Shown: positions 1-10,515, counted from the stretch's first letter. The stretch: 64,000 bases of DNA from Nematopogon swammerdamellus (GCA_946902875.1 OX336338.1:7803971-7867970); one strand, 5' to 3'. Numbers and translations: made by a program. Notes: a model not told the origin generated them from the letters alone.

Positions 1-53
1 TAATTCTTCTTCTTCACTAGCTTTAAATGTGCTATCTTGTCGCATTAATTTGT
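1..53 (-). CDS. Partial exon E45: 5' end of a further B-type unit
   Basis: Only the first 18 codons after the acceptor are inside the window (LMRQDSTFKASEEEEL), identical to E43. It shows that the dimer array continues beyond base 1, so the end of the gene is not in this window. Confidence 0.85.
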
Positions 54-274
54 CTGAAAAGTGTACGATTATTTTTAATGTGACATGTGTCATATTTGCT
101 TGTGTTAATTATTTGGTAAATACAAATATAACGTTCACTGTCTTTATAGAATTGTACGTAGTTTCATTGCTCTACCCGTCGAGATGTTGTGTGAAATATG
201 TTACGTCTGATTGTATATTCATTAAACAGAAATAATAGCCGTAGCTACAGTAGGCGTTAGTTTTATTAAAATAC

Positions 275-580
275 CTGTTTCTTCCCGTTGAGTTCCTTCA
301 CCGTATGCAGAATGCTCAATTGTAACATTAGAAGGTTCAGTCAGGACTTCTGCTAATTGTTTGAGTTCATCAGTTATTTCTGACTTCATAGTGGTTACAC
401 TTTCTATTGTATCTATCTGTACCACCGACAATGCCGACTGAAGATCCGATGGAAGTTCCTGACCTAGTTCACTCAGTGTAGTGGGTTCTGCTACTATTGA
501 TTCGATTGCTAAGCCTGGTAGAACCAGTAATTCTTCTGTGGAACTTGATTCTTCAGAGATGTTTACTTTTTCAAATTTGT
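275..580 (-). CDS. Exon E44: A-type helical unit, dimer copy 1
   Basis: Phase 1-1, 102 codons, with the same splice sites as E42. A handful of substitutions separate them (for example LAIES against LVIES, SEITD against SERTD). It is the last complete exon in the window. Confidence 0.9.
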
Positions 581-836
581 CTGAAAAGTGTACCACATAG
601 TGATGTGAAATGTATTACGTCTGAGAGTTAATTTGATGTTATAGGTGACATATGCGTTTGTGTTAATTTAGTAACGGAAATGAATGTAACGTTAGCTGTT
701 ATTTTTATATTGTGTGCAATTACAATAGTTTGATTTTATCGCGTGGATTTTGTATGAAATGTGTTACTTGTGAGTGTTAATTTGGTAAAAGGAAATATGT
801 CCTTATGTACAGTAAGCGTTAGATAAATTAAAGTAC

Positions 837-1142
837 CTTGTGCTTCCGTTCGAGATTCTTCGAGTTGGACAGGAAAAACAATTGTGACATTACAAGTTTC
901 AGTTATAGGTTCAGTTAGCACTTCTGCTAACACTTTGAGTGTGTCCGTCTCCTCTGACTTCATATTATTCGAATTTTCTACCGTATCTATCTGTTCTACC
1001 GACAATGCCGACTGGAGGTGCGGTGTAAGTTCCTGACCTAGTTCAATCATTGTTACAATTGCCTCTATCGGCGATTCAGTTGCACCCAGTAATTCTTCTT
1101 CTTCACTAGCTTTAAATGTGCTATCTTGTCGCATTAATTTGT
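837..1142 (-). CDS. Exon E43: B-type helical unit, dimer copy 1
   Basis: Phase 1-1, 102 codons, with the same splice sites as E41. It encodes LMRQDSTFKASEEEELLG, LTPHLQSALSVEQIDTVEN and LAEVLTEPITETCNVTIV. The flanking introns are also duplicated, so exon and intron moved together. Confidence 0.9.
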
Positions 1143-1363
1143 CTGAAAAGTGTACGATTATTTTTAATGTGACATGTGTCATATTTGCTTGTGTTAATTA
1201 TTTGGTAAATACAAATATAACGTTCACTGTCTTTATAGAATTGTACGTAGTTTCATTGCTCTACCCGTCGAGATATTGTGTGAAATATGTTACGTCTGAT
1301 TGTATATTCATTAAACAGAAATAATAGCCGTAGCTACAGTAGGCGTTAGTTTTATTAAAATAC

Positions 1364-1669
1364 CTGTTTCTTCCCGTTGAGTTCCTTCACCGTATGCAGA
1401 ATGCTCAATTGTAACATTAGAAGGTTCAGTCAGGACTTCTGCTAATTGTTTGAGTTCATCAGTTCTTTCTGACTTCATAGTGGTTACACTTTCTATTGTA
1501 TCTATCTGTACCACCGACAATGCCGACTGAAGATCCGATGGAAGTTCCTGACCTAGTTCACTCAGTGTAGTGGGTTCTGCTACTATTGATTCGATTACTA
1601 AGCCTGGTAGAACCAGTAATTCTTCAGTGGAACTTGATTCTTCAGAGATGTTTACTTTTTCAAATTTGT
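1364..1669 (-). CDS. Exon E42: A-type helical unit, dimer copy 2
   Basis: Phase 1-1, 102 codons, acceptor CACTTTTCAG/ACAAAT, donor GAAACAG/GTATTT. It encodes VNISEESSSTEELLVLPG, LPSDLQSALSVVQIDTIES and LAEVLTEPSNVTIEHSA. It lies exactly 1,089 bases from E44 and is nearly identical to it. Confidence 0.9.
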
Positions 1670-1925
1670 CTGAAAAGTGTACCACATAGTGATGTGAAAT
1701 GTATTACGTCTGAGAGTTAATTTGATGTTATAGGTGACATATGCGTTTGTGTTAATTTGGTAACGGAAATGAATGTAACGTTAGCTGTTATTTTTATATT
1801 GTGTGCAATTACAATAGTTTGATTTTATCGCGTAGATTTTGTGTGAAATGTGTTACTTTTGAGTGTTAATTTGGTAAAAGGTAATATGTCCTTATGTACA
1901 GTAAGCGTTAGATAAATTAAAGTAC

Positions 1926-2231
1926 CTTGTTCTTCCGGTCGAGATTCTTCGAGTTGGACAGGAAAAACAATTGTAACATTACAAGTTTCAGTTATAGGTT
2001 CAGTTAGCACTTCTGCTAACACTTTGAGTGTATCCGTCTCCTCTGACTTCATATTATTCGAATTTTCTACCGTATCTATCTGTTCTACCGACAATGCCGA
2101 CTGGAGGTGCGGTGTAAGTTCGTGACCTAGTTCAATCATTGTTACAATTGCCTCTATCGGAGATTCAGTTGCACCCAGTAATTCTTCTTCTTCACTAGCT
2201 TTAAATGTGCTATCTTGTGGCATTAATTTGT
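1926..2231 (-). CDS. Exon E41: B-type helical unit, dimer copy 2
   Basis: Phase 1-1, 102 codons, acceptor CACTTTTCAG/ACAAAT, donor GAACAAG/GTACTT. It encodes LMPQDSTFKASEEEELLG, LTPHLQSALSVEQIDTVEN and LAEVLTEPITETCNVTIV. It differs from E43 by only a few residues (for example LMPQD/LMRQD, LGHEL/LGQEL). Confidence 0.89.
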
Positions 2232-2452
2232 CTGAAAAGTGTACGATTATTTTTAATGTGACATGTGTCATATGTGCTTGTATTAATTGTTTGGCAAATA
2301 CAAATTTAACGTTCGTCGTTTTTATAGAATTGTACGTAGTTTCATTGCTCTACCCGTCGAGATGTTGTGTGAAATATGTTACGTCTGAGTGTATATTCAT
2401 TAAACATAAATAATAGTCGTAACTACAGTAGGCGTTAGTTTTATTAAAATAC

Positions 2453-2755
2453 CTGTTCCTTCCTGTTGAGTGTCTTCACCGTATGCAGAATGCTCAATTG
2501 TAACATTAGAAGGTTCAGTCAGGACTTCTGCTAATTGTTTGAGTTGATCAGTTCTTTCTGACTTCATATCGGTCGCACTTTCTATTGTATCTATCTGTAG
2601 CACCGACAATGCCGACTGGAGATCCGCAAGTTCCTGACCTAGTTCACTTACTGTAGTAGATTCTTCTACTATTGGTGCGATTGCTGAGTCTGGTAGAATC
2701 AGTAATTCTTCTGTGGAACTTGATTCTTTAGTGACATTCACATTTTTAAATTTGT
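2453..2755 (-). CDS. Exon E40: A-type helical unit
   Basis: Phase 1-1, 101 codons, acceptor CACTTTTCAG/ACAAAT, donor GGAACAG/GTATTT. It encodes VTKESSSTEELLILPDS, LADLQSALSVLQIDTIES and LAEVLTEPSNVTIEHSA. Relative to E42 and E44 it lacks one codon (ELADLQ against ELPSDLQ) and carries scattered substitutions. Confidence 0.88.
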
Positions 2756-2852
2756 CTGAAAAGTGTAATACGTTATGATGTGAAGTGTGCTACGTCTGAG
2801 TGTTAATTTGTAAAATAAAATATAGGCAATAAAGGTTGATACATTAACCTAC

Positions 2853-3170
2853 CTTGTTCTTCCGTTCGAGATTCTTCGACGTGTGGTGGCTCCTCAATTG
2901 AAATATTACACGTTTCAATCGTGGTTTCAGTGAGAATTTCTACCAATGCTTTGAGGTTATCAGTCTCGCTTGGCTTTATATCAGGCGTAATTTCTATTGT
3001 GTCTGTCTGTATTATCGACAATGCACCCTGGAGGTCCGATGCAAGTTCCTCGCCTAGTTCACTCACTATTATAGGTTCAGCTACTATTGATTCTATTACT
3101 GATTCTGGTTGAACCAGTAAGTCGTCAGTACTACTAGTATTTAAAGCGATAACTTCTGGTGTTAATATAT
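2853..3170 (-). CDS. Exon E39: C-type helical unit (intact)
   Basis: Phase 1-1, 106 codons, acceptor AATTTTTCAG/ATATAT, donor GAACAAG/GTAGGT. It encodes EVIALNTSSTDDLLVQPES, LASDLQGALSIIQTDTIEI and LVEILTETTIETCNISIE. It is the last C member before the C-less dimer region. Confidence 0.87.
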
Positions 3171-3387
3171 CTGAAAAATTATAACACGCTCTGATGTGAC
3201 ATGTGCCATATAAAACCAAACACCAAATAAAGTTGTTATCAACCCTAGAGAGTTTGATAAAATTCTTTATCTCGTCTCGATGCTTCAGATTTTGTGTAAA
3301 ATATGTTACGCGAGGCGTGTCTACACGAGTGTTAATTTGGTATACAGAAATATTATCGTAATCTAAGCGTTAGATTCCTTAAAGTAA

Positions 3388-3787
3388 TTTCATCTTCTGG
3401 TCGAGGTTCTTCGACGTGAGAACAATTTGTAATATTAGAAGTTTCAGTCATAGGTCCAGTCAGCACTTCTGCTAACACTTTGAGTGTATCAGTCTCTTCT
3501 GACATCACATTGTTCGCATTTTCTACCGTATCTATCTCTACCACTGACAATGCGGACTGGATTTTCAATGCAGTTCCTGGCCTAGTTCATTCACTGTTAC
3601 TATTGACTCGATCGATGACTCAGGTGACTGTCGCCCTTTAGCACGGCACCTTGTCGTTATCCCTTAGTTGCCTTTTAAGACATGCACGGTGAGAGATGCC
3701 GAAACATGACAATTAATTATTTAAAATGTGAAGAAGTATGCAATGGTTCAGTAATTTTTAAGGTTATATCTTGTGGCATTAATTTAT
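3388..3787 (-). pseudogene. B-type exon E38 destroyed by repeat insertion
   Basis: Three independent lesions: the donor GT is gone (plus strand 'aaagtaattt' instead of 'aaagtacctt'), one base is deleted near 3570 (frameshift before QSALSVVEIDTVEN), and about 120 bases of family-B repeat (3627-3745) separate the body from its 5' end at 3748-3787. Confidence 0.78.
3627..3745 (-). repeat. Family-B repeat fragment inside exon E38
   Basis: 'tgtcgccctttagcacggca' through 'aattaattatttaaaatgtg' and 'agaagtatgcaa'. The 3' part, including this AT-rich tail, matches the copy at 4650-4770 almost exactly. Confidence 0.75.
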
Positions 3788-4021
3788 CTGAAAATTGTTC
3801 CTTGCTCTGATGTGATCTGTCATTGTAGTTATGTTAATTATTAGGTAAATATTTTTTTACTTTAGCTGCACTTTCAGATTCGATTTAATTTCATTATGCT
3901 TAATACATTGCCCTTCCCGCCGAGATTGTATTATATTGTGAGATATGTTACGCCTGAGTGTATATTTGTTAAAGAGGAACAATAGCTTTAGCTGTAGTAG
4001 GAGTTAATTTTATTAAAATAC

Positions 4022-4339
4022 CTGTTTCATCCCGTTGAGTTTCGTCAACTTGTGCATGATGCTCAATTGTTACATTAGAAGTTTCCGCCATAGGTTCAGT
4101 CAGTACCTCAGCTGTTCCTTTGAGTTTATCAGTCTCCTCTGACTTCATATCTGTTGCGCTTTCTATTGTATCTATCTGTGCCACCAACAATGCCGAATGG
4201 AGGTCTGATGAAAGTTCCTGACCTAGTTCACTCACTATAGTAGGTTCTGATTCTATTGATTCGATTACTGACTGTGGTATAACCACTAATTCTTCCGTGG
4301 AACTTGATTCTTCAGTGATGTCTACTTTTTTTAATTTGT
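4022..4339 (-). CDS. Exon E37: A-type helical unit
   Basis: Phase 1-1, 106 codons, acceptor CACTTTTCAG/ACAAAT, donor GAAACAG/GTATTT. It encodes VDITEESSSTEELVVIPQS, LSSDLHSALLVAQIDTIES and TAEVLTEPMAETSNVTIE. Gly-Thr replaces Glu-Leu just before the core (KLKGTAEVL). Confidence 0.86.
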
Positions 4340-4419
4340 CTGAAAAGTGTCACAAGTTGTGATGGGAAATGTGTAACGTCTGAGTGTTATTTTCTCGTAA
4401 GTAGCTAGACTGGACGGCC

Positions 4420-4770
4420 TCTAATAACATGAAAATCACAGATACCACATGCAGATGCATATTATCTTGACAATTGGGTAAGAAGAGTAATCGGTGTTGT
4501 GCTGCAAGTACTCTTGCAAATAACAGCACAAAACCGACCACCACTTTAGCAATGTATTAGGACAAGATAACTATCAAGCAGCAAGTAAGGCACAATGAAC
4601 CACCTGCTGCTTAACGCGGTGGAAGGACCGTGCCATGGTGAGAGGTGGCTATCCTGTCGCCCTTTAGCACGGCACCTTGTCGGTATCACTTAGTTGCCTT
4701 TTACGACATGCACGGTGAGAGATACAGAAACGTGACAATTAATTATTTAAAATGTGGAGAAGTATGCAAA
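4420..4770 (-). repeat. Family-B interspersed repeat in array intron
   Basis: Reverse copy with 'tgtgctgcaagtactcttgc', 'caagcagcaagtaaggcac', 'gtgccatggtgagaggtggc' and 'cgccctttagcacggcacc'. The same blocks recur at 47.1, 48.6, 50.2, 51.3 and 52.0 kb. The rest, up to 5190, is non-coding and unrecognised. Confidence 0.7.
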
Positions 4771-5118
4771 AGCTACAAAATCTAATAAATTATACTCAGA
4801 ATACGAGTATGTACAGAAATACATAGTAGTACGTGCATGAAATTATTTCTCATAACCATACCTACTCGTAATACCAAACACTGGACAGAACACTTGTTAG
4901 GGTTATTGTCCGTCCAACAAATGATTTTTTACTATCTTATCTATCTATCATTTATACTATTTAAGTAACTACAATTGGTTAATCCAAGGTTACGATCGGT
5001 GGTCGAATTGGACTTATTCACGAATCGAAACGCCTTTCCCCCCAATAAAACAACAAACTGAACAAGTGATTGTCTTGTCGTTTTTGTACTTTTTCGAATA
5101 TTTTGAGTTTAAGTTTAA

Positions 5119-5147
5119 GGGGTGTCGAATGCTACATTCGACACCCC
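5119..5147. repeat. Perfect 13-base stem-loop
   Basis: 'ggggtgtcgaatg', then 'cta', then the exact complement 'cattcgacacccc'. It is isolated in non-exonic sequence between E36 and E37, with no coding partner or poly-T tract. It may be the hairpin of a mobile element. Confidence 0.6.
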
Positions 5148-5194
5148 GCAAATTTTAATACATTTTGAAATATCTTATACATGTTATGCGATTA

Positions 5195-5433
5195 TGTTTC
5201 AGTTAGCATTTCTGCTAATTAATTTTAGGTTATCAGTTTAGCGTGGATCGGTCTCGTTTTTTATTGTGTCTGTTCCTTCAACAGTTCAGTTCTTCACTGG
5301 AGATCCGATGCAAGTTCCTCACCTAGTTCGCTCCCTATTGTAGATTCAGGTAGATTGATTATTGAATCCGCTTAAACCAGTAATTCTTTAGTACTATTAG
5401 TATTTAAAGCTATATCTTCTGGTATTAATTTAT
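5195..5433 (-). pseudogene. Broken C-type exon E36
   Basis: Fragments of the C sequence are readable on the plus strand ('ttgtgtctgttccttca', 'gagatccgatgcaagttcct', 'agtatttaaagctatatctt') but with deletions and stops. The acceptor TTTTCAG has become TATTAGG-like ('tatcctaata'). It is no longer coding. Confidence 0.65.
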
Positions 5434-5644
5434 CCTAATATAATAACACCTTTTGATGTAATATAAACCATATATGTTTGTGTTAAATTGATAACACAGA
5501 TTACCTTCATTTTATCGTGCAGACTTTGTGCGAAATATGTTACTTGTAAGTGTTATTTTGGTAGACAGAAATATAGCCGTATCTACAGTAATTTGGTAAA
5601 CAGAAATATTATCGCAATCGTAAGCGTTAGATTAATTAAAATAC

Positions 5645-5933
5645 CTTGCTCTTCCGGTCGAGGTTCTTCGATGTGGGCAGGAAGAACAATTGTAACATTT
5701 GAAGTTTCAGTCATAAGTTCAGTTAGCACTTCTGCTAACACTTTGAGTGTATCAGTATCTTCTGATATCACATTGTTCGCATTTTCTACCGTATCTATAT
5801 GTACCACTGACAATGTGGACTGGATTTCCGATGCAAGTTCCTGGTCTGGTTCACTCATTGTTACTATTGACTCTATCGGAGACTCTGGTGAAAACAGTAA
5901 TTCTTCTATAGTCTGTTCATTTTGCGAAGACAT
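5645..5933 (-). pseudogene. B-type exon E35 with disrupted 5' end
   Basis: The 3' part is normal (LASEIQSTLSVVHIDTVEN, LAEVLTELMTETSNVTIV, donor GAGCAAG/GTATTT). After the codons for TIEELL the sequence departs from the family at about 5905, and the ancestral acceptor reappears only near 6310, beyond about 390 foreign bases containing in-frame stops. A weak replacement acceptor in the right phase (GACCAG/GACTGC, about 5955) exists but has no pyrimidine tract. Confidence 0.6.
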
Positions 5934-6300
5934 TTGCGAAAATCTTATATGCAGTCCTGGTCATCCCACTTGAATTTACCCTTCCCCAGTGCCATTCAAC
6001 AATGTCTCAGAAGCAAAGCATGAAAATACACTTCTCGGAGCAGGGCTTTCGACGTTATACCTTTGGGAGACTGCATGCAATAAGTGAATACCACTATAGC
6101 TATATCGATAACAGAAGGACTGACCATATCAATGAAGCTAGCATCCCGATTGGTGCTAGTTTCGACATTTGAACACGTTTATTAAGCGTGACGTAAATTA
6201 GTCAACTGTGATTCCGATGGCATGTGTTTCCGCCAGACAACTAAAGAAAGAAATTTCATAAAATGTCTTCACACAATGAACATACTATAGCCTCTCTTTG
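5905..6300. repeat. Foreign insertion in exon E35
   Basis: About 390 bases separate the 'cagtaattcttc' end of the B exon from its expected acceptor ('agtctgaaaagtgtacc', 6311). 'ctatag' occurs at both edges and may be a target-site duplication. No coding content is recognised. Confidence 0.5.
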
Positions 6301-6529
6301 TGCATACATTTAGTCTGAAAAGTGTACCGTGCTTTGATGTGACATGTCATATGTGTTTGTGTTAATTATTTGATAAATACACATATAACGCTAGCTGCCA
6401 TTTTAGAGTTGTATGTAGTTTCATTGCTCTACCCGTCGAGATTTTGTGTGAAATAAGTTATGTTTGAGTGTATTCCATAAACAGAAATAATAGCCTTAGC
6501 TGTAGTAGGCGTTAGATTTATTAAAATAC

Positions 6530-6847
6530 CTTTTTCTTCCCGTTCAGGTTCTTCAACGTATGCAGAATGCTCAATTGTACCATTAGAAGTTTCAACCAAA
6601 GGTTCAGTCAATACTTCTGCTAATTCTTTGAGTTTATCAGTCTCCTCTGACTTCATATTTGTTGCGCTTTCTATTGTATCTATCTGTGCCACCGACAATG
6701 CCGAATAGAGGTCGGATGAAAGTTCCTGACCTAGTTCACTCACTATAGTAGGTTCTAATACTATTGATTCGATTACTGACTCTGGTATAACCACTAATTC
6801 TTCCGTGGATCTTGAGTCTGCAGTGCCGAAAACGTTTTTTAATATGC
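6530..6847 (-). CDS. Exon E34: A-type helical unit
   Basis: Phase 1-1, 106 codons, acceptor ACACATTTCAG/GCATAT (so the junction codon is Gly instead of Asp), donor GAAAAAG/GTATTT. It encodes RSTEELVVIPESVIESIV, LSSDLYSALSVAQIDTIES and LAEVLTEPLVETSNGTIE. Confidence 0.87.
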
Positions 6848-6944
6848 CTGAAATGTGTAACAAGTTGTGATTTGAAATGTGTTATATCTGAGCGTTAATG
6901 TGTTTAAAAGAAATAGGCAGTAAACGTTAATACATTAAAAATAC

Positions 6945-7262
6945 CTTGTTCGTCCGTTCGAGATTCTTCAACGTGTAGAGGAAGCTCAATTGAAATATTA
7001 TAAGTTTCAATCGTAGGTTCAGTTAGCGGTTCTGCTAATCCTTTCAGGATATCAGTCTGACTTGGCTTAATATCGGACGTGATTTCTATTGTGTCTGTTT
7101 GTACTACCGATAATGCACACTGGAGGTCCGGTGTAAGTTCCCCACTCAGTTTGCTGACTATTATAGGCTCAATTATTATTGATTCGATTACGGATTCTGG
7201 TTTAACCATTAATTCTTCAGTGCTACTAGTATTTAAAGCTAAATCTTCTGGTATTAAATTAT
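6945..7262 (-). CDS. Exon E33: C-type helical unit (intact)
   Basis: Phase 1-1, 106 codons, acceptor CACTTTTCAG/ATAATT, donor GAACAAG/GTATTT. It encodes EDLALNTSSTEELMVKPES, LTPDLQCALSVVQTDTIEI and LAEPLTEPTIETYNISIE. C-type markers are 'TDTIEITSDIKPSQTD' and 'YNISIE'. It is one of only two intact C copies. Confidence 0.87.
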
Positions 7263-7488
7263 CTGAAAAGTGTAACACGCTTTGATGTGATATGGGCAGT
7301 TTATGTTTGTGTTAATCTGGTAACACATATATAACTTTTGTTGATATTTTTAATTGTATGTAGCTACGTTTACCTTCATTTTAATGTCAACATTTTGTTG
7401 GAAGTGTGTTACGTGTGAGTGTTAATTTGCTAAAATATACAACCTTATTAAATATATCAGTAAGCGTTATATTCATTAAATTACCTAC

Positions 7489-7791
7489 CTTGCTCTCCAG
7501 GTCGAGGTTCTTCGAAGTGCGCTGAAAGATCAATTGTAACATTTAAAGTTTTATTAATAGGTTCAGTTAGCACATCTGCTAACACTTTGAGTGAATCAGT
7601 CTCCTCTGAATTCATCTTGGTCGCATTTTCTGTGGTATCTATCTGTACCACAACCAATGCTGACTGGAGGTCCGACGCAAGTTCCTGACCTAGTTCATTC
7701 ATTGTTACGATTGACGCGATCGGTGTCTCTGGTGCAACCAGTAATTCTTCAGTACTGGTTTTTAAGGTGATATCTTCTGGCATTAATTTAT
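7489..7791 (-). CDS. Exon E32: B-type helical unit
   Basis: Phase 1-1, 101 codons, acceptor CGCTTTTCAG/ATAAAT, donor GAGCAAG/GTAGGT. It encodes EDITLKTSTEELLVAPETP, LASDLQSALVVVQIDTTEN and LADVLTEPINKTLNVTID. The donor is unusually close to the consensus. Confidence 0.87.
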
Positions 7792-8003
7792 CTGAAAAGC
7801 GTACGGTGATTTGATGTATTATGTCATATGTGCTTATATTAATGATTTGGTATATACAAATATAAAGTTAGGTGTCATTTTAGAATTGTATGAATAGATT
7901 GCTCTATCCGTCGAGATTTTGTGTGATTTGTTACGTCTGCGTATATATTCATTAGGAGAAATAATAGCCTTAGGTACAGTGGGCTTTAGTTTTATAAAAA
8001 TTC

Positions 8004-8321
8004 CTGTTTCTACCCGTTCAGTTTCTTCAACGTATATAGGATACCCAATTGTAACATTATAAGTTTCAGCCATAGGTTCCGTCAGGACCTCTGCTAATCC
8101 TTTGAGTTTATCAGGTTTTTCTGACTTCATATCGGTTTCGCTTTCCATCGTATCTATCTGTATCACGGACAATGCCGACTGGAGTTCCGATACAAGTTCC
8201 TCACTTAGTTCACTCACTGTAGTAGGTTCTGCTACTATTGGTTCAATTGCTGAGTCAGGTAGAACCAGTAAATCTTCTGTGGAACTTGATCCTTTAGTGA
8301 TATCCACTTTTTTTAATTTGT
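8004..8321 (-). pseudogene. A-type exon E31 with lost splice donor
   Basis: The coding frame is intact for 106 codons (VDITKGSSSTEDLLVLPD, LVSELQSALSVIQIDTMES, LAEVLTEPMAETYNVTIG). At the donor, the ACAG/GTATTT of every other A exon has become ACAG/GAATTT (plus-strand 8002-8003 TC instead of AC). Without another donor, the reading frame runs about 55 codons into the intron. It is a recently inactivated exon, or it uses an unseen donor. Confidence 0.72.
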
Positions 8322-8399
8322 CTGAAAAGTGTGTAAGAGTCTCTGGGCATCATTTTTGTTAAAATACTTAACTGGAGAAGCCTTTGAACCATAAAATAC

Positions 8400-9785
8400 A
8401 AAAATCACCTGTTTCATTCTGGCCGTGCCGCAGGCTGCTGGGCAAGACATGGGGTGTAACGCCTAAAATTACCCAGTGGATGTACACTGCGATAGTGAGA
8501 AAGATGCTATCATTTCTAGCCGTGGTCTGATGGCGCAGAACCGAACTGCGGATCTCAACGATGGAAGTATAGAAACTGCAGAGGCTTGCCTGCGTATGTC
8601 ACGGGTTGCATGCGCATAACACCCACAGCTGCCATTGAAGCCATGCTCTGTCTAATACCGCTGGGCCTATTTGTTAAACAGGAGGTAGCGGCGACTGCAC
8701 TGAAGCTCAAATTAGAGAAAAGGGGATGTAGGTACCGGTAAAGCACACGGTGTACAATGAACTGCCTCTAATAAGGGCAGGCTCAGATACCGATGAGATA
8801 CCGGTTTCTCATTTATGGCTCCTACTCATTAAAGGCATTACGAGGTCATTATATGACCAAGAACCAAGGGCCCGAGCAATATAATGGGGTTCAGAATCTT
8901 CACAGACGGGTCATGGACAGGCAGTGATATTCTCACTGGAGCTTAACATAAATAGGTCAGTACCTCTTGATGCACACTCGACACTTTTCCAAACGGAAGT
9001 AATCGAGGTGCTACAAGCAGCAACCAGCGTGGCTGAGATAAGTGTATCGGTGTACACTATCAGGATACTGTAAGACAGCGCAGGGAATCTTCTGGTACTA
9101 AAGAGCAAGAGATGCACCTCAGGCATGGTGCCATAGGTCCTGTAGACGGTTTCCGGCAATAAAACTAATGCTACTCTACTGTGGATTAAAGTCAAAATGA
9201 TGACGACGGAAACGATGCCGCTAACAACCTCGCCCGGAGAGGTTCCAGCACGGTACCTATAGACGCAGAACCCGTGGTAATGCCGTCAGCGACTACACAG
9301 AGTCTTGGCTGCACGCGTCGACATCACGGAATCACAGAGCCAGATGGAAGGGCCTATCTGAGCGAACAGTTGAGAGTTGCTCTTCCTAAACCAGAGCAAC
9401 GTCTGACTCGGAATAATCAACTTGGGTCGAGCAAAGCTGAGAATAGCCATTAGTTTGATGAGCGGCCACTGTTCACTAAATTAACATCTACACACCGCAG
9501 GTATTACGGATAATCCACTGTGCAGGGGATGTTAGGCTAAGGAAATAATGACCGAACATGTTTTACAAGAGTGCAGTGCACCTGACAACGAACGAAGGGA
9601 GATACTCCGTTCTCCTTTTTCCGTTAGAGTGAGCTGCAACCACCCTGGGCGTCTTGTAGCTTTCATGGAGGACTTAGGCTTGCTGGGGTAGCTGAAAATC
9701 TATGGGTTTTGCACGAAGGTCCCCAACCAAGTGGGTCTAGTTCGCAGGCTTAGACCCAACCCCAAAAACAAACAACAAAAACAAG
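8400..9785 (+). mobile_element. Degenerate non-LTR retrotransposon (RT C-terminus and RNase H)
   Basis: Plus-strand pieces resemble the end of a reverse transcriptase ('LACVCVTGAMR'-like text around 8580-8740, interrupted). They are followed by an RNase H start IFTDGSWTGS at about 8893, then an MSGHCSLN / EHVLQECSAP zinc-knuckle-like tail at 9450-9580. Many stops and frameshifts are present, and an A-rich end follows at about 9760-9785. It sits between array exons E30 and E31, in reverse orientation to the host gene. Confidence 0.7.
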
Positions 9786-9882
9786 TGTAATAGATTGTTA
9801 ATTTGTGATGTGAAATGTGTTACGTCTGAGTGTTAATTTGTTAAATAAAATATAGGCAAAAATCGTTGCTACATTAAAGTAC

Positions 9883-10174
9883 CTTGTTCTTACGTTCTAG
9901 ATTCATCAACATGTGGAGGACGCTCAATTGAAATATTAGAAGTTTCAATAGTGGGTTCAGTTAGAATTTCTACTAATTCTTTTAGGTTATCACTTTCGCT
10001 TGGCTTTATATTGGTCGTGATCGTCTGTCTGTCTGTATTACCGACAAAGCACAGTGGAGGTCAGATACAAGCAAGTTCGCCAGTTCGCTCACTATTATAG
10101 GTTCAAATTACTATTGATTCGATTATAGATTCTGGTTGAACAAGTAAAATTCGTCCGTACTACTATTAATCTAT
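9883..10174 (-). pseudogene. Broken C-type exon E30
   Basis: The donor (GAACAAG/GTACTT) survives. The acceptor has changed from TTTTCAG to TTTTCTG at about 10175, and small indels around 10030-10090 break the frame. C-type markers are still readable (the 'cgcttggctttata' string and the AEP-type lead). It is unlikely to be included in mRNA. Confidence 0.72.
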
Positions 10175-10239
10175 CAGAAAAGTGTAACATGCTTTAATGT
10201 GATATATGCTATATCTGTTTGTGTTAATTTGATAACACA

Positions 10240-10515
10240 GATAGAGCATCGAATAGCGCGGGCGCCTTTTTATAGGTGAAAGAGGGCTAAAGTAATAATA
10301 ATAGTTGAAACCTTATAACAGGACGCTGCCCGTCTAGCGCTGTGTATGTATGTGAGGGTGTGTGTGTGTGAGGGTGTGTGAGAGAGGGTGTGTTAGTATC
10401 GACACTACGCAGTGGAGCAAGTTATTCACACGCACAATACATACATACATGCACACGCTAAACACAAGTCATAAGCCACGCCTACAGGTTTCAACGGCTT
10501 TGTAGGTAAATCGGC
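10240..10515. repeat. Foreign repeat with a GT-rich tract in intron
   Basis: A block unlike the array introns, starting near 'gcatcgaatagcgcgggcgc', with a (tatg/gtgt) microsatellite at 10344-10395 and a (catacata) run at 10440-10452. It was probably an insertion, but its family was not identified. Confidence 0.45.

Larger units (their letters stand above)
1..2413. repeat. 1,089-base A-B exon dimer, tandemly repeated
   Basis: Every landmark recurs at +1,089: exon starts 275/1364/2453 and 837/1926, and the intron strings between them. Copies 1 and 2 differ by scattered substitutions only. The third is more diverged and leads into the C exon at 2853. Each period holds one A exon, one B exon and two introns of about 220-260 bases. 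Confidence 0.92.

Noticed and set aside
29..2413. Three plus-strand open frames of 68 residues repeated every 1,089 bases
   Set aside because: They lie across the E43-E45 exon ends and introns of the minus-strand gene and repeat only because the dimer repeats. The minus-strand frame has the splice sites and conserved core.
4350..4544. 64-residue minus-strand frame with a hydrophobic start
   Set aside because: It lies in a family-B repeat copy. Equivalent frames appear at other copies of the same repeat.
8555..9195. Minus-strand frames of 63 and 94 residues between E30 and E31
   Set aside because: They are antisense to a degenerate non-LTR element read on the plus strand (RNase H motif FTDGSW).
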